The position numbers were made by a program, and so were the translations under genes. A stretch of 64,000 nt of DNA from positions 1 to 64,000 of the forward strand of contig NZ_JAQIOY010000007.1 in the NCBI RefSeq assembly GCF_028023555.1. Reading direction: 5' to 3'. This document shows positions 15,917 through 23,411 of the stretch, piece by piece (position 1 is the stretch's first letter; each line of letters begins with the position of its first letter). The notes under the pieces were generated by a model. The model saw only the letters and a list, made by a program, of their open reading frames with translations. It ran no database searches and was not told where the DNA came from. The DNA is from Thalassococcus_A lentus. GTDB taxonomy: Bacteria > Pseudomonadota > Alphaproteobacteria > Rhodobacterales > Rhodobacteraceae.

Positions 15917-17614
15917 TCAGGCCCCCACCACCTGAACCGAATTGTTGGGGGCAACCGTGACTGTGCCCTGCTTGCGGATGTGGTTCTCCACCACGTCCCA
16001 GATCTGCGGACCTTCTGTGCCTTCGTTGACCGAGGCCCAGCCGGCGACCACGTAGTTTTTGGCCGGATCAATCGCTTCGCCGTTCTTAAGCAAGGTCATG
16101 TCGGTCACCCGTTCGCCTTGCTTTTTGTTTACGTCGATGCGGTAGCCCATGCCCCCGATGCGAACCATGTCGCCACCCTGCTGGTAATAGGGGTCGGGGT
16201 TAAAGATGTTGTCAGCCACATCCTCAAGGATCACCTTGATGAATTCGCCCGTCATTTCAGTGCGATAGGCTTTGCCGTAGGTCATTGAAGTCACGTTGAA
16301 GATGTCTTCGCGCGTGATGTCCTGACCCGGCAAAATGGATGGCCCCCAACGAACGCCGGGCGACATGGCAATGTCGGCCTCTCGCTCAGAGAGCAGCGCA
16401 TCACAGATCAGATCATCCCAGCTACCATTGAAGTTGCCGCGGCGGTAAAGCAGGCTGTTGGTCTGGCCGATGACTTCTTCCAGATCGGCCTTGTACGGCG
16501 CGCGCTGTTCATCAATCAGCGCAGCAACATCTGCATCGGGCGTGATCACATCCGAGAAAATCGGGATCAGCTTGTGACGGAAACCCATCATGCGGCCTTC
16601 GCGGACGTCCAGATCCACACGGGAGACGAACTTACCGTTCGACCCAGATGCGACAATGATCGTCTCGCCGACCAGAACCGGCTCAGGCAGCGCGTCATGC
16701 GTGTGACCAGACAGGATCACATCGATACCTTTGACGATGCCAGCCATTTTCTTGTCGACGTCAAAACCGTTGTGGCTCAGGCAAACAACAAGTTCCGCGC
16801 CTTGCGCACGCACTTCGTCCACCATTCCCTGCATGTTCTCGTCACGAATACCGAATGAGTATTCCGGGAACATCCAGCCAGGGTTTGCAATTGGCATATA
16901 AGGGAAGGCCTGACCGATGACAGCGATCTTGACGCCGCCGCGTTCAAAGAACTTGTAAGGCGGGAACAGTTCTGCAGGCTCGTCCCATTCGGCATCAAAA
17001 ATATTCTGGCCAAGAGCTGCGAACGGCAGACCTTCGACAATCTCTGCAACGCGATCAGAACCCAGAGTGAATTCCCAGTGGAAGGTCATCGCGTCTGGCT
17101 TGAGCGCATTCATGACGTTGACCATGTCCTGGCCTTCGGTCTTGTAGCAGGTGTATGACCCATGCCACGTGTCGCCGCCGTCCAGAAGAATTGCATCAGG
17201 GCGATCTGCACGGATTGAATTGATCACCGTGGCGACACGATCCAGCCCGCCGACGCGCCCGTAACCCTTTGCGAGGGAAGCAAAATCATCATACGACAGT
17301 GCATAGTGGGAGGGACTGCCATCGTCGATGCCATAGAGTTTACGGAAGTCAGCGCCAGTCACATGAGGAACTGCGCCACGGTTGTCGCCCACACCGATGT
17401 TCACTTCCGGTTCGCGGAAAAAAATCGGCTTTAGCTGGGCGTGGATGTCCGTCACGTGGATCAGGGAGACATTACCAAACGTGTCGAACTGCAAAAGCTG
17501 GTCCTGAGACAGGCTTTGCTGCGCCGCAAGCCGCGCCCAATTGCCAAAGCCCGACGTGCCGTACAGCGCCGAAGCGGCCATGGACACCTGCAAAAAATCG
17601 CGTCTTGAGATCAT
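15917..17614 (-). CDS. soxB: SoxB, sulfate thiohydrolase (sulfate thiol esterase)
   Basis: 565 residues. Di-manganese periplasmic enzyme that hydrolyses sulfate from SoxY-bound S-sulfonate. The N terminus is a twin-arginine signal (SRRDFLQ). Metallophosphoesterase motifs are VTDIHAQLKP, LLDGGDTWHGS, LSHNGFDVDKK and SGHTHDALPEP. The C-terminal 5'-nucleotidase domain carries YRRGNFNGSWDDLICDALL and TSMTYGKAYRTEMTG. I prefer ATG 17614 (MISRRDF). A GTG at 17644 would extend it by ten residues but overlaps a palindrome. A hairpin and this palindrome separate it from soxA, suggesting its own promoter. Confidence 0.96.
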   Translation of the reverse strand: MISRRDFLQVSMAASALYGTSGFGNWARLAAQQSLSQDQLLQFDTFGNVSLIHVTDIHAQLKPIFFREPEVNIGVGDNRGAVPHVTGADFRKLYGIDDGSPSHYALSYDDFASLAKGYGRVGGLDRVATVINSIRADRPDAILLDGGDTWHGSYTCYKTEGQDMVNVMNALKPDAMTFHWEFTLGSDRVAEIVEGLPFAALGQNIFDAEWDEPAELFPPYKFFERGGVKIAVIGQAFPYMPIANPGWMFPEYSFGIRDENMQGMVDEVRAQGAELVVCLSHNGFDVDKKMAGIVKGIDVILSGHTHDALPEPVLVGETIIVASGSNGKFVSRVDLDVREGRMMGFRHKLIPIFSDVITPDADVAALIDEQRAPYKADLEEVIGQTNSLLYRRGNFNGSWDDLICDALLSEREADIAMSPGVRWGPSILPGQDITREDIFNVTSMTYGKAYRTEMTGEFIKVILEDVADNIFNPDPYYQQGGDMVRIGGMGYRIDVNKKQGERVTDMTLLKNGEAIDPAKNYVVAGWASVNEGTEGPQIWDVVENHIRKQGTVTVAPNNSVQVVGA

Positions 17615-17641
17615 GGGAGGGATCTTTCTTTCATTTCGCGA

Positions 17642-17659
17642 CACACATGCGCATGTGTG
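17642..17659. promoter_or_regulatory. 18-bp perfect palindrome upstream of soxB
   Basis: CACACATGCGCATGTGTG is a perfect palindrome centred about 36 bases before the soxB ATG and just after the soxA terminator. It could be an operator or part of a promoter for soxBCDEF. It shares the CACAT core with the putative SoxR sites at 19995 and 21404, but that is a weak resemblance. Confidence 0.45.
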
Positions 17660-17674
17660 AATAAGTTGGGAGGA

Positions 17675-17707
17675 AGAAACCCCGCATCAGCCAGACTGAT
17701 GCGGGGT
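17675..17707 (-). terminator. Strong hairpin terminator after soxA
   Basis: ACCCCGCATCAG (17679-17690) pairs perfectly with CTGATGCGGGGT (17696-17707), loop of five. Read on the minus strand the stem is followed by TTTCTTCC. It lies 11 bases downstream of the soxA stop, splitting the sox genes into XYZA and BCDEF blocks. Confidence 0.75.
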
Positions 17708-17717
17708 AGCTTTAGAT

Positions 17718-18566
17718 TTAGTTACGGACGGACGGACCTTCGACCGACAGGCCGTTGGCGCGCGACTTCACGTAAAGCTCGAGTGCGATGAATTCGCCCG
17801 AACCGGGGCTGTATGTTTCCGCACGCGTATCGCGGACACAGCCCTTAAAGCGAGAATGTACACCGTTCAATTTCGCGTTTTTCAGACGGTAGGTTGGGAA
17901 ACCGTTGATCTGACCCTGCGAAAGGTGGTCTGCGCGGATGTAGTTGCCGTAGTTTTCTTCGTGGCACGATGCGCAGGACAGTTCCAGCTGGCCTGTGCGG
18001 GTGTAGTAGAGCTCTTTGCCCTGTTCCCAAGCCGCCTGAACCGGACCATCGATCGCAACATTGACCGGCATCCCACGCGAGTGCGATGTGATCATTGCTT
18101 CGACGTTGATCGCGACGCCGGCATCGTACTTCCAGGCATCTGCGCCCATACGGTTCGTCCGGCAGTCGTTCATCTGCATCTGCATCGTGCGCAGCTCACC
18201 AGCTTCTTCGTTCCACTTCGGATAGCTGGCCGCCACACCCTTCATGCTGTCTGCAGCATCCTCGTGACAAGAGGCACAGCTCTTGCCTTCGGAACCGTCA
18301 ACTGCATTCCAGGTTTCGATGCCTTGATCGACAAAGATCATGCCTTGGTTTTCGAAATCGTCCATCTGCAAAGCCTGCGTTTCGTCAGCGCGGAAATGCC
18401 AGCCAGAGATAATCTCGTCGACGTTTTCCATGTGCGCAGGCGCAGCAGCCTTGGTGACCATTTCAATCTCGCCGTTGAGAACGAGCTTGTCGTCATCCGC
18501 ACCGCCAGCAAAGGCGATCGGTGCGACCAGCAGTGCGGCGATTGCCGTCATTGCCTTGAATTTCAT
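17718..18566 (-). CDS. soxA: SoxA, dihaem cytochrome subunit of SoxAX
   Basis: 282 residues. SoxAX catalyses the oxidative attachment of thiosulfate to the SoxY swinging-arm cysteine. After a signal peptide (about 1-20) there are two haem sites, CASCH (97-101) and CASCH (198-202), so this is the dihaem form. Cys243 in RFKGCVRDTRAE matches the cysteine persulfide ligand of the active-site haem. Cys135 in MNDCRTNRM is also present. Start 18566 is preceded by GGGAGG; the longer frame to 18683 has no ribosome site. It follows soxZ by 59 bases, and a strong hairpin terminator lies just downstream. Confidence 0.95.
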   Translation of the reverse strand: MKFKAMTAIAALLVAPIAFAGGADDDKLVLNGEIEMVTKAAAPAHMENVDEIISGWHFRADETQALQMDDFENQGMIFVDQGIETWNAVDGSEGKSCASCHEDAADSMKGVAASYPKWNEEAGELRTMQMQMNDCRTNRMGADAWKYDAGVAINVEAMITSHSRGMPVNVAIDGPVQAAWEQGKELYYTRTGQLELSCASCHEENYGNYIRADHLSQGQINGFPTYRLKNAKLNGVHSRFKGCVRDTRAETYSPGSGEFIALELYVKSRANGLSVEGPSVRN

Positions 18567-18625
18567 GAATTTCCCTCCCGTTAGGCTGCCCTGCCCCATC
18601 AAGTCGGTGGGACAGGGAAGTGGCT

Positions 18626-18955
18626 TTAGCCGATGGCGACCGACTTGGTCTCTTCGTAGACAGAGCCGTCGTCGTCGTACCAAGTGAACTTGAAGTCACC
18701 TGCTTCAGGAACCATTGCGTCGAACTCAAAGTATGGGTTCGTCGAAATCGCCGGCTCCATGGCCACATCGATCACCATCTCGCCGTTGAACTCGGCTGTG
18801 AAGCGATTGATGATCGAGCGCGGGATAGGATTGCCTTCCTTATCCTTGCGCTGACCGGATTCCATCTTGTGCGAAATCAGGGTCTTGATGGTGATCGAGT
18901 CACCTGCCGCTGCTTTCTTCGGGACTTTGACGCGGGGCTTTACACCAGATGCCAT
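18626..18955 (-). CDS. soxZ: SoxZ, sulfur-carrier partner subunit
   Basis: 109 residues, cytoplasm-translated without its own signal; SoxZ is exported in complex with SoxY through the Tat system. It has an immunoglobulin-like beta fold. Family features are KPRVKVPKKAAAGDSITIKT, LISHKMESGQRKD, GNPIPRSIINRFTAEFNGE and the C-terminal FKFTWYDDDGSVYEETKSVA. It has no cysteine, as expected for SoxZ. It lies 23 bases after soxY, and a weak hairpin with one mismatch (CCCTGCCCCA against TGGGACAGGG) sits between its stop and the soxA ribosome site. Confidence 0.97.
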   Translation of the reverse strand: MASGVKPRVKVPKKAAAGDSITIKTLISHKMESGQRKDKEGNPIPRSIINRFTAEFNGEMVIDVAMEPAISTNPYFEFDAMVPEAGDFKFTWYDDDGSVYEETKSVAIG

Positions 18956-18978
18956 GTCTCAAATCTCCTATTCTGAAC

Positions 18979-19395
18979 TCAGCCGCCGCAGCCGCCGATG
19001 GTGACCTTTACGGTCGATGAGGTGCGCGCAAAGCTGCCATCTGCCAGCTGCGCTACGGCGATCACGTCCTGCGTGCCTGCAAGGCGGATCCGGGTGGATG
19101 CGCTCTGAGCCGCGGCCATCGGTCCAAACTTGAAGGTTGCGACGCCCGGAGTCGGGTTGCCCGCGGCCAGCACCATGATTGCTGTTGCGCCTTCGGCAGC
19201 GACCGAAATCGGAACAGTGTTGCCGTTCTCGGCAATCTCTGGCGCTGTCAGGTCAACGCCGCCATCAGCGACTGCTGCACCACCGGTGAATTCCGCAATC
19301 ATGTCGTCTACAGCCGCGTTGGCGCGGAACGGCAGAACGGTCATCAGCGCGGCACCTGCCCCAAGGGCGAGGGTTTCACGACGTGTGAAGTCCAT
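18979..19395 (-). CDS. soxY: SoxY, sulfur-carrier protein
   Basis: 138 residues. SoxYZ carries all pathway intermediates covalently on the cysteine of the C-terminal GGCGG swinging arm, here Cys136 in TIGGCGG at the extreme C terminus. A twin-arginine signal (FTRRETLALGAGAALM) at the N terminus exports the SoxYZ complex. It is located between soxX (23 bases upstream) and soxZ (23 bases downstream), and the regular spacing indicates one transcript. It is of normal length with nothing missing. Confidence 0.97.
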   Translation of the reverse strand: MDFTRRETLALGAGAALMTVLPFRANAAVDDMIAEFTGGAAVADGGVDLTAPEIAENGNTVPISVAAEGATAIMVLAAGNPTPGVATFKFGPMAAAQSASTRIRLAGTQDVIAVAQLADGSFARTSSTVKVTIGGCGG

Positions 19396-19418
19396 GCTTT
19401 TTCTCCTTAAACTCGCGG

Positions 19419-19901
19419 TCAGCTGTCTGTCAGGGTCAACAGATACGCGACCACATCTTCTACTTCCTGCGCCGTGAGGATTGGCGTCAGGTCTTCTTCT
19501 TTCGCGGCTTTGCCGGTGTAACCATTGCCCGGACGAATAAATCCGGTGGTTTTGTAAAAGCCCGGCATGACCGATTCAGGAAAGGTCATCTTGGCGTTCA
19601 CGACGATGCCGCGCAGTTCTGCAGCGGTACGCACTTCGCCGATGCCATCAAGCATCGGACCGACTTCGCCGTGGAACGGAGAGTCCTTGAGCGCAGATAC
19701 TTCGTGGCAGGCAATGCAGTTGCCCTTGCCGCGGATCGTCATGATCTTTTTGCCGTTTGCTGCATCACCGGGAGCCCCGGTCAAGGATGCTTCGACGGCA
19801 CCATATTCATCGAATGATACACTGGTCGGCGCAACGGTGGAATCCGCGTTGGCCGCACCCGCCATCAGCGCAAGCGCTGCTGTGATTGCTGTTAGCCTCA
19901 T
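19419..19901 (-). CDS. soxX: SoxX, monohaem cytochrome subunit of SoxAX
   Basis: 160 residues with a signal peptide (cleavage near AGAANA, residue 19). One haem site, CIACH (62-66), in GKGNCIACHEV. The likely axial methionine is in ESVMPGFYKT. SoxX relays electrons from the SoxA active site. It is the first gene after the soxW-soxX intergenic region, which contains an inverted repeat suited to SoxR, so soxXYZA probably has its own regulated promoter. Confidence 0.95.
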   Translation of the reverse strand: MRLTAITAALALMAGAANADSTVAPTSVSFDEYGAVEASLTGAPGDAANGKKIMTIRGKGNCIACHEVSALKDSPFHGEVGPMLDGIGEVRTAAELRGIVVNAKMTFPESVMPGFYKTTGFIRPGNGYTGKAAKEEDLTPILTAQEVEDVVAYLLTLTDS

Positions 19902-19994
19902 TTTCCCTCCCTAGGCTTGAAGACACCCGAGGGTGCCCTAAGTCGTCTCGGCTGCTGTATACCGTAGGCTACTGAACGCCGGTCACGCAACAAC

Positions 19995-20014
19995 AAATTC
20001 GCGAATGTGAATTT
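19995..20014. promoter_or_regulatory. Candidate SoxR operator in the soxW-soxX region
   Basis: AAATTC and GAATTT form perfect arms around an 8-base spacer containing GCGAATGT. On the minus strand it carries AATTCACAT (20005-20013 on the plus strand reads ATGTGAATT), the same word as in the soxV-soxS region. ArsR-type SoxR of Pseudaminobacter is reported to bind exactly these two intergenic regions. Confidence 0.6.
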
Positions 20015-20033
20015 TTGTGCCAAAAAGCCGCGA

Positions 20034-20609
20034 TTAATCAAAACTGCCGTTGCTGCGCTCTTGTATTCGCCGGGCATGGTAACGCTGAAAATCTTCATCA
20101 CTATCAAGCGCATATCGTTCTTCGGCGACCCATGTGAACATGTCCAAAGTGGTGCCCTTGCCAAAAGCGCCGGGCATCACAGCAACCGCCGCCTCAATCG
20201 CTGTTTGGCCCTCCGGCACCTCTTGCGGTAGAAAAACAATGTTGGGTGTGAACATCACCCGCCACTTGCGTGCCATGTCTTTTTCGGACAGCGATTCCCC
20301 GTCAAAATCGACCACTTCGATGTCACCGTGCAGGTTAAGCTGGACGACGAAATAGTTGTCTTCGATGTAGTCGCTGATGGTCGGGTCAACAAAGACCTCT
20401 TCATGCATTTTGCGGCAGTAAATGCAGCCTCTTTGCTCAAAGAACAGAACCAGTCTCTTGCCTTCCGCGTTCGCCTCTTCGAGGTCTTCGCGCAGATCCT
20501 TGAACGTATCGCGCATCCAGACTTGCTTGTGCAGACCATCGTCTCCGACTTCGGCCGCAAGTGGCAGAGCCATCACAGCGGCCAACGCCGCACCAATCCA
20601 ATGTTTCAT
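20034..20609 (-). CDS. soxW: SoxW, periplasmic thioredoxin
   Basis: 191 residues with a signal peptide (about 1-19). Thioredoxin-like domain of the SoxW/DUF255-like type with redox motif CIYC (Cys62, Cys65) in FFEQRGCIYCRKMHEE and the cis-proline region WRVMFTPNIVFLP. SoxW is reduced by SoxV across the membrane and keeps Sox proteins, probably SoxY, in the reduced active state. It follows soxV by 39 bases on the same strand and precedes the soxX control region. Confidence 0.94.
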   Translation of the reverse strand: MKHWIGAALAAVMALPLAAEVGDDGLHKQVWMRDTFKDLREDLEEANAEGKRLVLFFEQRGCIYCRKMHEEVFVDPTISDYIEDNYFVVQLNLHGDIEVVDFDGESLSEKDMARKWRVMFTPNIVFLPQEVPEGQTAIEAAVAVMPGAFGKGTTLDMFTWVAEERYALDSDEDFQRYHARRIQERSNGSFD

Positions 20610-20648
20610 AGCAGTCTCCTTTCCTATCGGGGATACCCCGCCAACGCC

Positions 20649-21386
20649 CTAGCCCAATGCAGTCCAGCCGGGGAACGTATCGATCATCCACTGCGCAATC
20701 CGGTTCACGCTGTCGGTCACGATGAGCAGGGCGAACAGGATCAGCATCGCACCCATGATCTTTTCAACATACTTCAATTTGTCCCGGTTGCGCGCGGTCC
20801 ATCGCAAGAACGGACCCGAGAACAGGGCCGCGATGACAAACGGCGCCGTCATCCCGATGCCGTACACCAGCAACAGCACCCCGCCGCGCCAAATTTCACC
20901 CATGCCGCTGGCTATCATAAGAATCGATGCCAATGCCGGCCCGACACAAGGTGTCCAGCCGAACCCGAAAGCCAGCCCCATGAGGTAAGCGCCCAAGACC
21001 GTGGTCGGCTCTGCTTTGCTTTCCAGTTTGGCTTCGCGGTAGAGCAAGCCGATCCGGATGATCCCCAGAAAGTGCAGACCGAACACCGTTAGAATGGCAG
21101 CCGCGATCCACTTGAGCTGATCAAAGTAGTCCGCAAAAGCCTGCCCGATCGCCGTGGCGCCCATTCCAAGAAGAACAAAAATGGTGCTGACGCCTGCAGC
21201 AAAAAACAGGGCGGACACAACCAGTCGCCGCTGGGCACCAGGCGCGATACCGGCATCATCTCGCAACTCGGACATCGAAATCCCGGCCATGTAGCACAGA
21301 TAGAACGGGACCATTGGCAGAATGCAGGGCGTAAAAAAGCTCAGCAATCCAGCAAGCGCGGCGCCAGCAAAGGAAATATCGAGCAT
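20649..21386 (-). CDS. soxV: SoxV, CcdA-type thiol transporter
   Basis: 245 residues. CcdA/DsbD-beta family inner-membrane protein with about six helices. The paired redox cysteines are seen in FFTPCILPMVPFYLCYM near the N terminus and GWTPCVGPALASIL in the middle, both followed by helix-breaking prolines as in CcdA. It moves electrons from cytoplasmic thioredoxin to periplasmic SoxW. It starts only 80 bases from soxS on the other strand, with a shared control region containing a putative SoxR site. Confidence 0.95.
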   Translation of the reverse strand: MLDISFAGAALAGLLSFFTPCILPMVPFYLCYMAGISMSELRDDAGIAPGAQRRLVVSALFFAAGVSTIFVLLGMGATAIGQAFADYFDQLKWIAAAILTVFGLHFLGIIRIGLLYREAKLESKAEPTTVLGAYLMGLAFGFGWTPCVGPALASILMIASGMGEIWRGGVLLLVYGIGMTAPFVIAALFSGPFLRWTARNRDKLKYVEKIMGAMLILFALLIVTDSVNRIAQWMIDTFPGWTALG

Positions 21387-21403
21387 GGAACAACGCCTTT
21401 TCT

Positions 21404-21422
21404 TGAATAATTCACATATTCA
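21404..21422. promoter_or_regulatory. Candidate SoxR operator in the divergent soxV-soxS region
   Basis: TGAATA and TATTCA are perfect 6-base arms around ATTCACA, giving a 19-base site. It contains AATTCACAT (21409-21417), shared with the soxW-soxX site. It lies 18-36 bases upstream of soxV and 44 or more bases upstream of soxS, well placed to repress both. Confidence 0.6.
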
Positions 21423-21465
21423 GATTACGTTGACTGTTAGCAAACCGTCAATTGGAATAGCCCGC

Positions 21466-21843
21466 GTGGTCAAATCTCATCTCTTCGCAATTTTGGCTTC
21501 TGCCGGACTCGCATCCGCGGCAGCAGCAACAGAGGCGGTCAACCTGATTATGGTGGATCAGCCCGGCTGCGCCTATTGCATGGCGTGGGAGGATGAAATC
21601 GCGCCGGCCTACCCCAATACGGCCGAAGGCCGCTATGCTCCGCTGTTGCGCGCTGACCTGAGGGATGGCCCGCCAAATGGTGTGGAATACGCACGCCGGG
21701 TGAACTTTACTCCGACCTTCATCCTAATCCGGGACGGTCAAGAGATTGCACGCATGGAAGGCTACGTCGGCGAGGATTTTTTCTGGCCGCTCTATTCGAA
21801 ACTGCTGGAAGACAACACTGACTTCCGGCCGGCAGTGAACTGA
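21466..21843 (+). CDS. soxS: SoxS, periplasmic thioredoxin-like protein
   Basis: 125 residues from a GTG start at 21466, chosen because it directly precedes a signal peptide (KSHLFAILASAGLASAAAAT). Upstream in-frame ATG codons would overlap the soxV start and place residues before the signal. The thioredoxin-fold motif CAYC (Cys35, Cys38) lies in VDQPGCAYCMAWEDEI, and VNFTPTFILIRDG holds the cis-proline. In Paracoccus, SoxS is needed for full induction and keeps SoxYZ reduced. It is followed by soxR with a 19-base gap, so the two share a transcript. Confidence 0.92.
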   Translation: MVKSHLFAILASAGLASAAAATEAVNLIMVDQPGCAYCMAWEDEIAPAYPNTAEGRYAPLLRADLRDGPPNGVEYARRVNFTPTFILIRDGQEIARMEGYVGEDFFWPLYSKLLEDNTDFRPAVN

Positions 21844-21862
21844 TTTCAAGGGATAAATCAAA

Positions 21863-22198
21863 ATGGGCCTGCCCGTACTTCATGACGATCTGACAGATGA
21901 CGAACTCGATCGAATCGTCGACAAGGCGACCACGGCGTCGTCTTTTCTGAAAGCGATCAGCCATGAAGGCCGCTTGATGATTTTGTGCCATCTCGTCACC
22001 GGCGAAAAGTCAGTGACTGAGCTTGAAGAACTGCTTGCAGCCCGTCAGGCTGCTGTCAGTCAGCAGCTTTCTCGCTTGCGCCTCGAAGGCCTTGTGATTC
22101 CGCGACGCGAGGGCAAAGCGATCTACTATCGGCTCGCGGATGATCGCCCCCGCAAAATGCTCGAGTGCGTCTACGAGCTGTTTTGCAAAGACGATTGA
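21863..22198 (+). CDS. soxR: SoxR, ArsR-family sulfur-responsive repressor
   Basis: 111 residues. Winged-helix dimer that represses sox genes until (per)sulfide is sensed. The recognition helix region is AARQAAVSQQLSRLRLEGLV and the wing is RREGKAIYYRL. Cys42 (ILCHL) and Cys108 (LFCKDD) match in spacing the pair that forms a polysulfide bridge in the related repressors SqrR and BigR. An extra Cys102 is present. No CXC metal site typical of arsenic or cadmium sensors is seen. It lies downstream of soxS, and likely operators occur at 19995 and 21404. Confidence 0.94.
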   Translation: MGLPVLHDDLTDDELDRIVDKATTASSFLKAISHEGRLMILCHLVTGEKSVTELEELLAARQAAVSQQLSRLRLEGLVIPRREGKAIYYRLADDRPRKMLECVYELFCKDD

Positions 22199-22309
22199 GT
22201 AAGCCCTAAACGCCCAGCGCCCGGTCGAAATCGACTCACTTGCGAGAATTGGAATGCGCGCGCATACTGACTAGGCGAGGGCATTTGCGTGCAGGGGAGG
22301 AAGGCCGCA

Positions 22310-23368
22310 ATGACCGATCTGTTGTCTGAACACCACATGGTGGCTCTTTGCGGGCTGCTGGGCGGTGTGCTTTTGGGACTGGCCGCGCGCCTTGGCCGGT
22401 TCTGCACCTTGGGTGCGATTGAGGACGCCCTCTACGGCGGCTCAACCACGCGCATGCGCATGTGGGGCGTGGCGATTGGCATCGCTGTCGTCGGATCATT
22501 CACGCTGATGGAAGCAGGCTATCTGAACGGCGCGGACACCTTTTACCTGTCGCTGACTTTCATGCCTGTCGCCGCGGTCGTGGGCGGTTTGATGTTTGGA
22601 TATGGCATGGCTCTGGCCGGAAATTGCGGATACGGCGCAATCGCCCGTCTGGGCGGCGGTGATCTGCGCAGTTTCGTGATTGTGCTTGTCATGGGAGTAA
22701 GCGCCTACGTCGTGATGTCCGGCCCTCTGGCACCTTTGCGCAATCTGCTGTTTCCGCAAACGGACGTGATTGACACCACACCACCGGGCATTGCCCATCA
22801 GATTGGCGCGATCAGCGGTCTTTCTGTCAATGCGATCGGGATCGCGCTGGGGCTGGGCATCCTGGCCTTTTCCGCCGCGCATCGCCAACTTTGGGAAAAA
22901 CCCAGCAGCGTGTTTTGGGCCGCAGCCGTCGGCGTCGGTGTTCTGATTGGCTGGGCCGGTACGTCTTATGTCGCCTATAATGGTTTTGAAGCCCTGCCCG
23001 TGGTTTCACACAGCTTTTCTGCGCCTCTGGGCGAATCCATTTTGTGGTGGATGACAGGCTCTGTGCGTCCGTTGTCTTTCGCAGTGGGGTCTGTCGCTGG
23101 CGTGTGGTGTGGTGCTTTTATCGGATCACTGATCAAGGGCCACTTCCGTTGGGAAGCCTGCGAGGATCCAAGAGAACTGCGCCGCCAGATTTTTGGCGCG
23201 GGCCTCATGGGCGCAGGCGCTGTCATTGCAATCGGATGTTCGATTGGCCAAGGCCTGACGGCCTTTTCAGTTCTGGCCCTTTCCGCGCCTTTGACCTTTC
23301 TCGCGATCTTTGCCGGTGCAGCCATTGGCCTGCGGCAATTGATCGAAGGATTTCAGCCCGCCGAGTAA
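22310..23368 (+). CDS. YeeE/YedE-family sulfur compound transporter
   Basis: 352 residues, about nine membrane helices, with two internally related halves. Conserved cysteines in GRFCTLGAIED, GNCGYGAIAR and GCSIGQGLTAFS match the three conserved cysteines that pass thiosulfate through the TsuA/YeeE channel. It therefore probably moves thiosulfate or another reduced sulfur species across the inner membrane. It lies 111 bases behind soxR on the same strand, placing it in the sulfur regulon. A strong GGGGAGGAAGG ribosome site supports ATG 22310 rather than the in-frame start at 22289. Confidence 0.9.
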   Translation: MTDLLSEHHMVALCGLLGGVLLGLAARLGRFCTLGAIEDALYGGSTTRMRMWGVAIGIAVVGSFTLMEAGYLNGADTFYLSLTFMPVAAVVGGLMFGYGMALAGNCGYGAIARLGGGDLRSFVIVLVMGVSAYVVMSGPLAPLRNLLFPQTDVIDTTPPGIAHQIGAISGLSVNAIGIALGLGILAFSAAHRQLWEKPSSVFWAAAVGVGVLIGWAGTSYVAYNGFEALPVVSHSFSAPLGESILWWMTGSVRPLSFAVGSVAGVWCGAFIGSLIKGHFRWEACEDPRELRRQIFGAGLMGAGAVIAIGCSIGQGLTAFSVLALSAPLTFLAIFAGAAIGLRQLIEGFQPAE

Positions 23369-23411
23369 TCGGCAGGCTGAGAACCGTTTGGCCGGGGTCG
23401 TCGGCTCGCTC

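Noticed and set aside
11109..21386. Possibility that the sox locus is a mobile island
   Set aside because: No integrase, tRNA, direct repeats or insertion sequences flank it, and base composition looks like the neighbours.
22247..22255. AATTGGAAT upstream of yeeE matching a word upstream of soxS (21450-21458)
   Set aside because: Short, not symmetric, and at very different distances from the two starts; probably chance.
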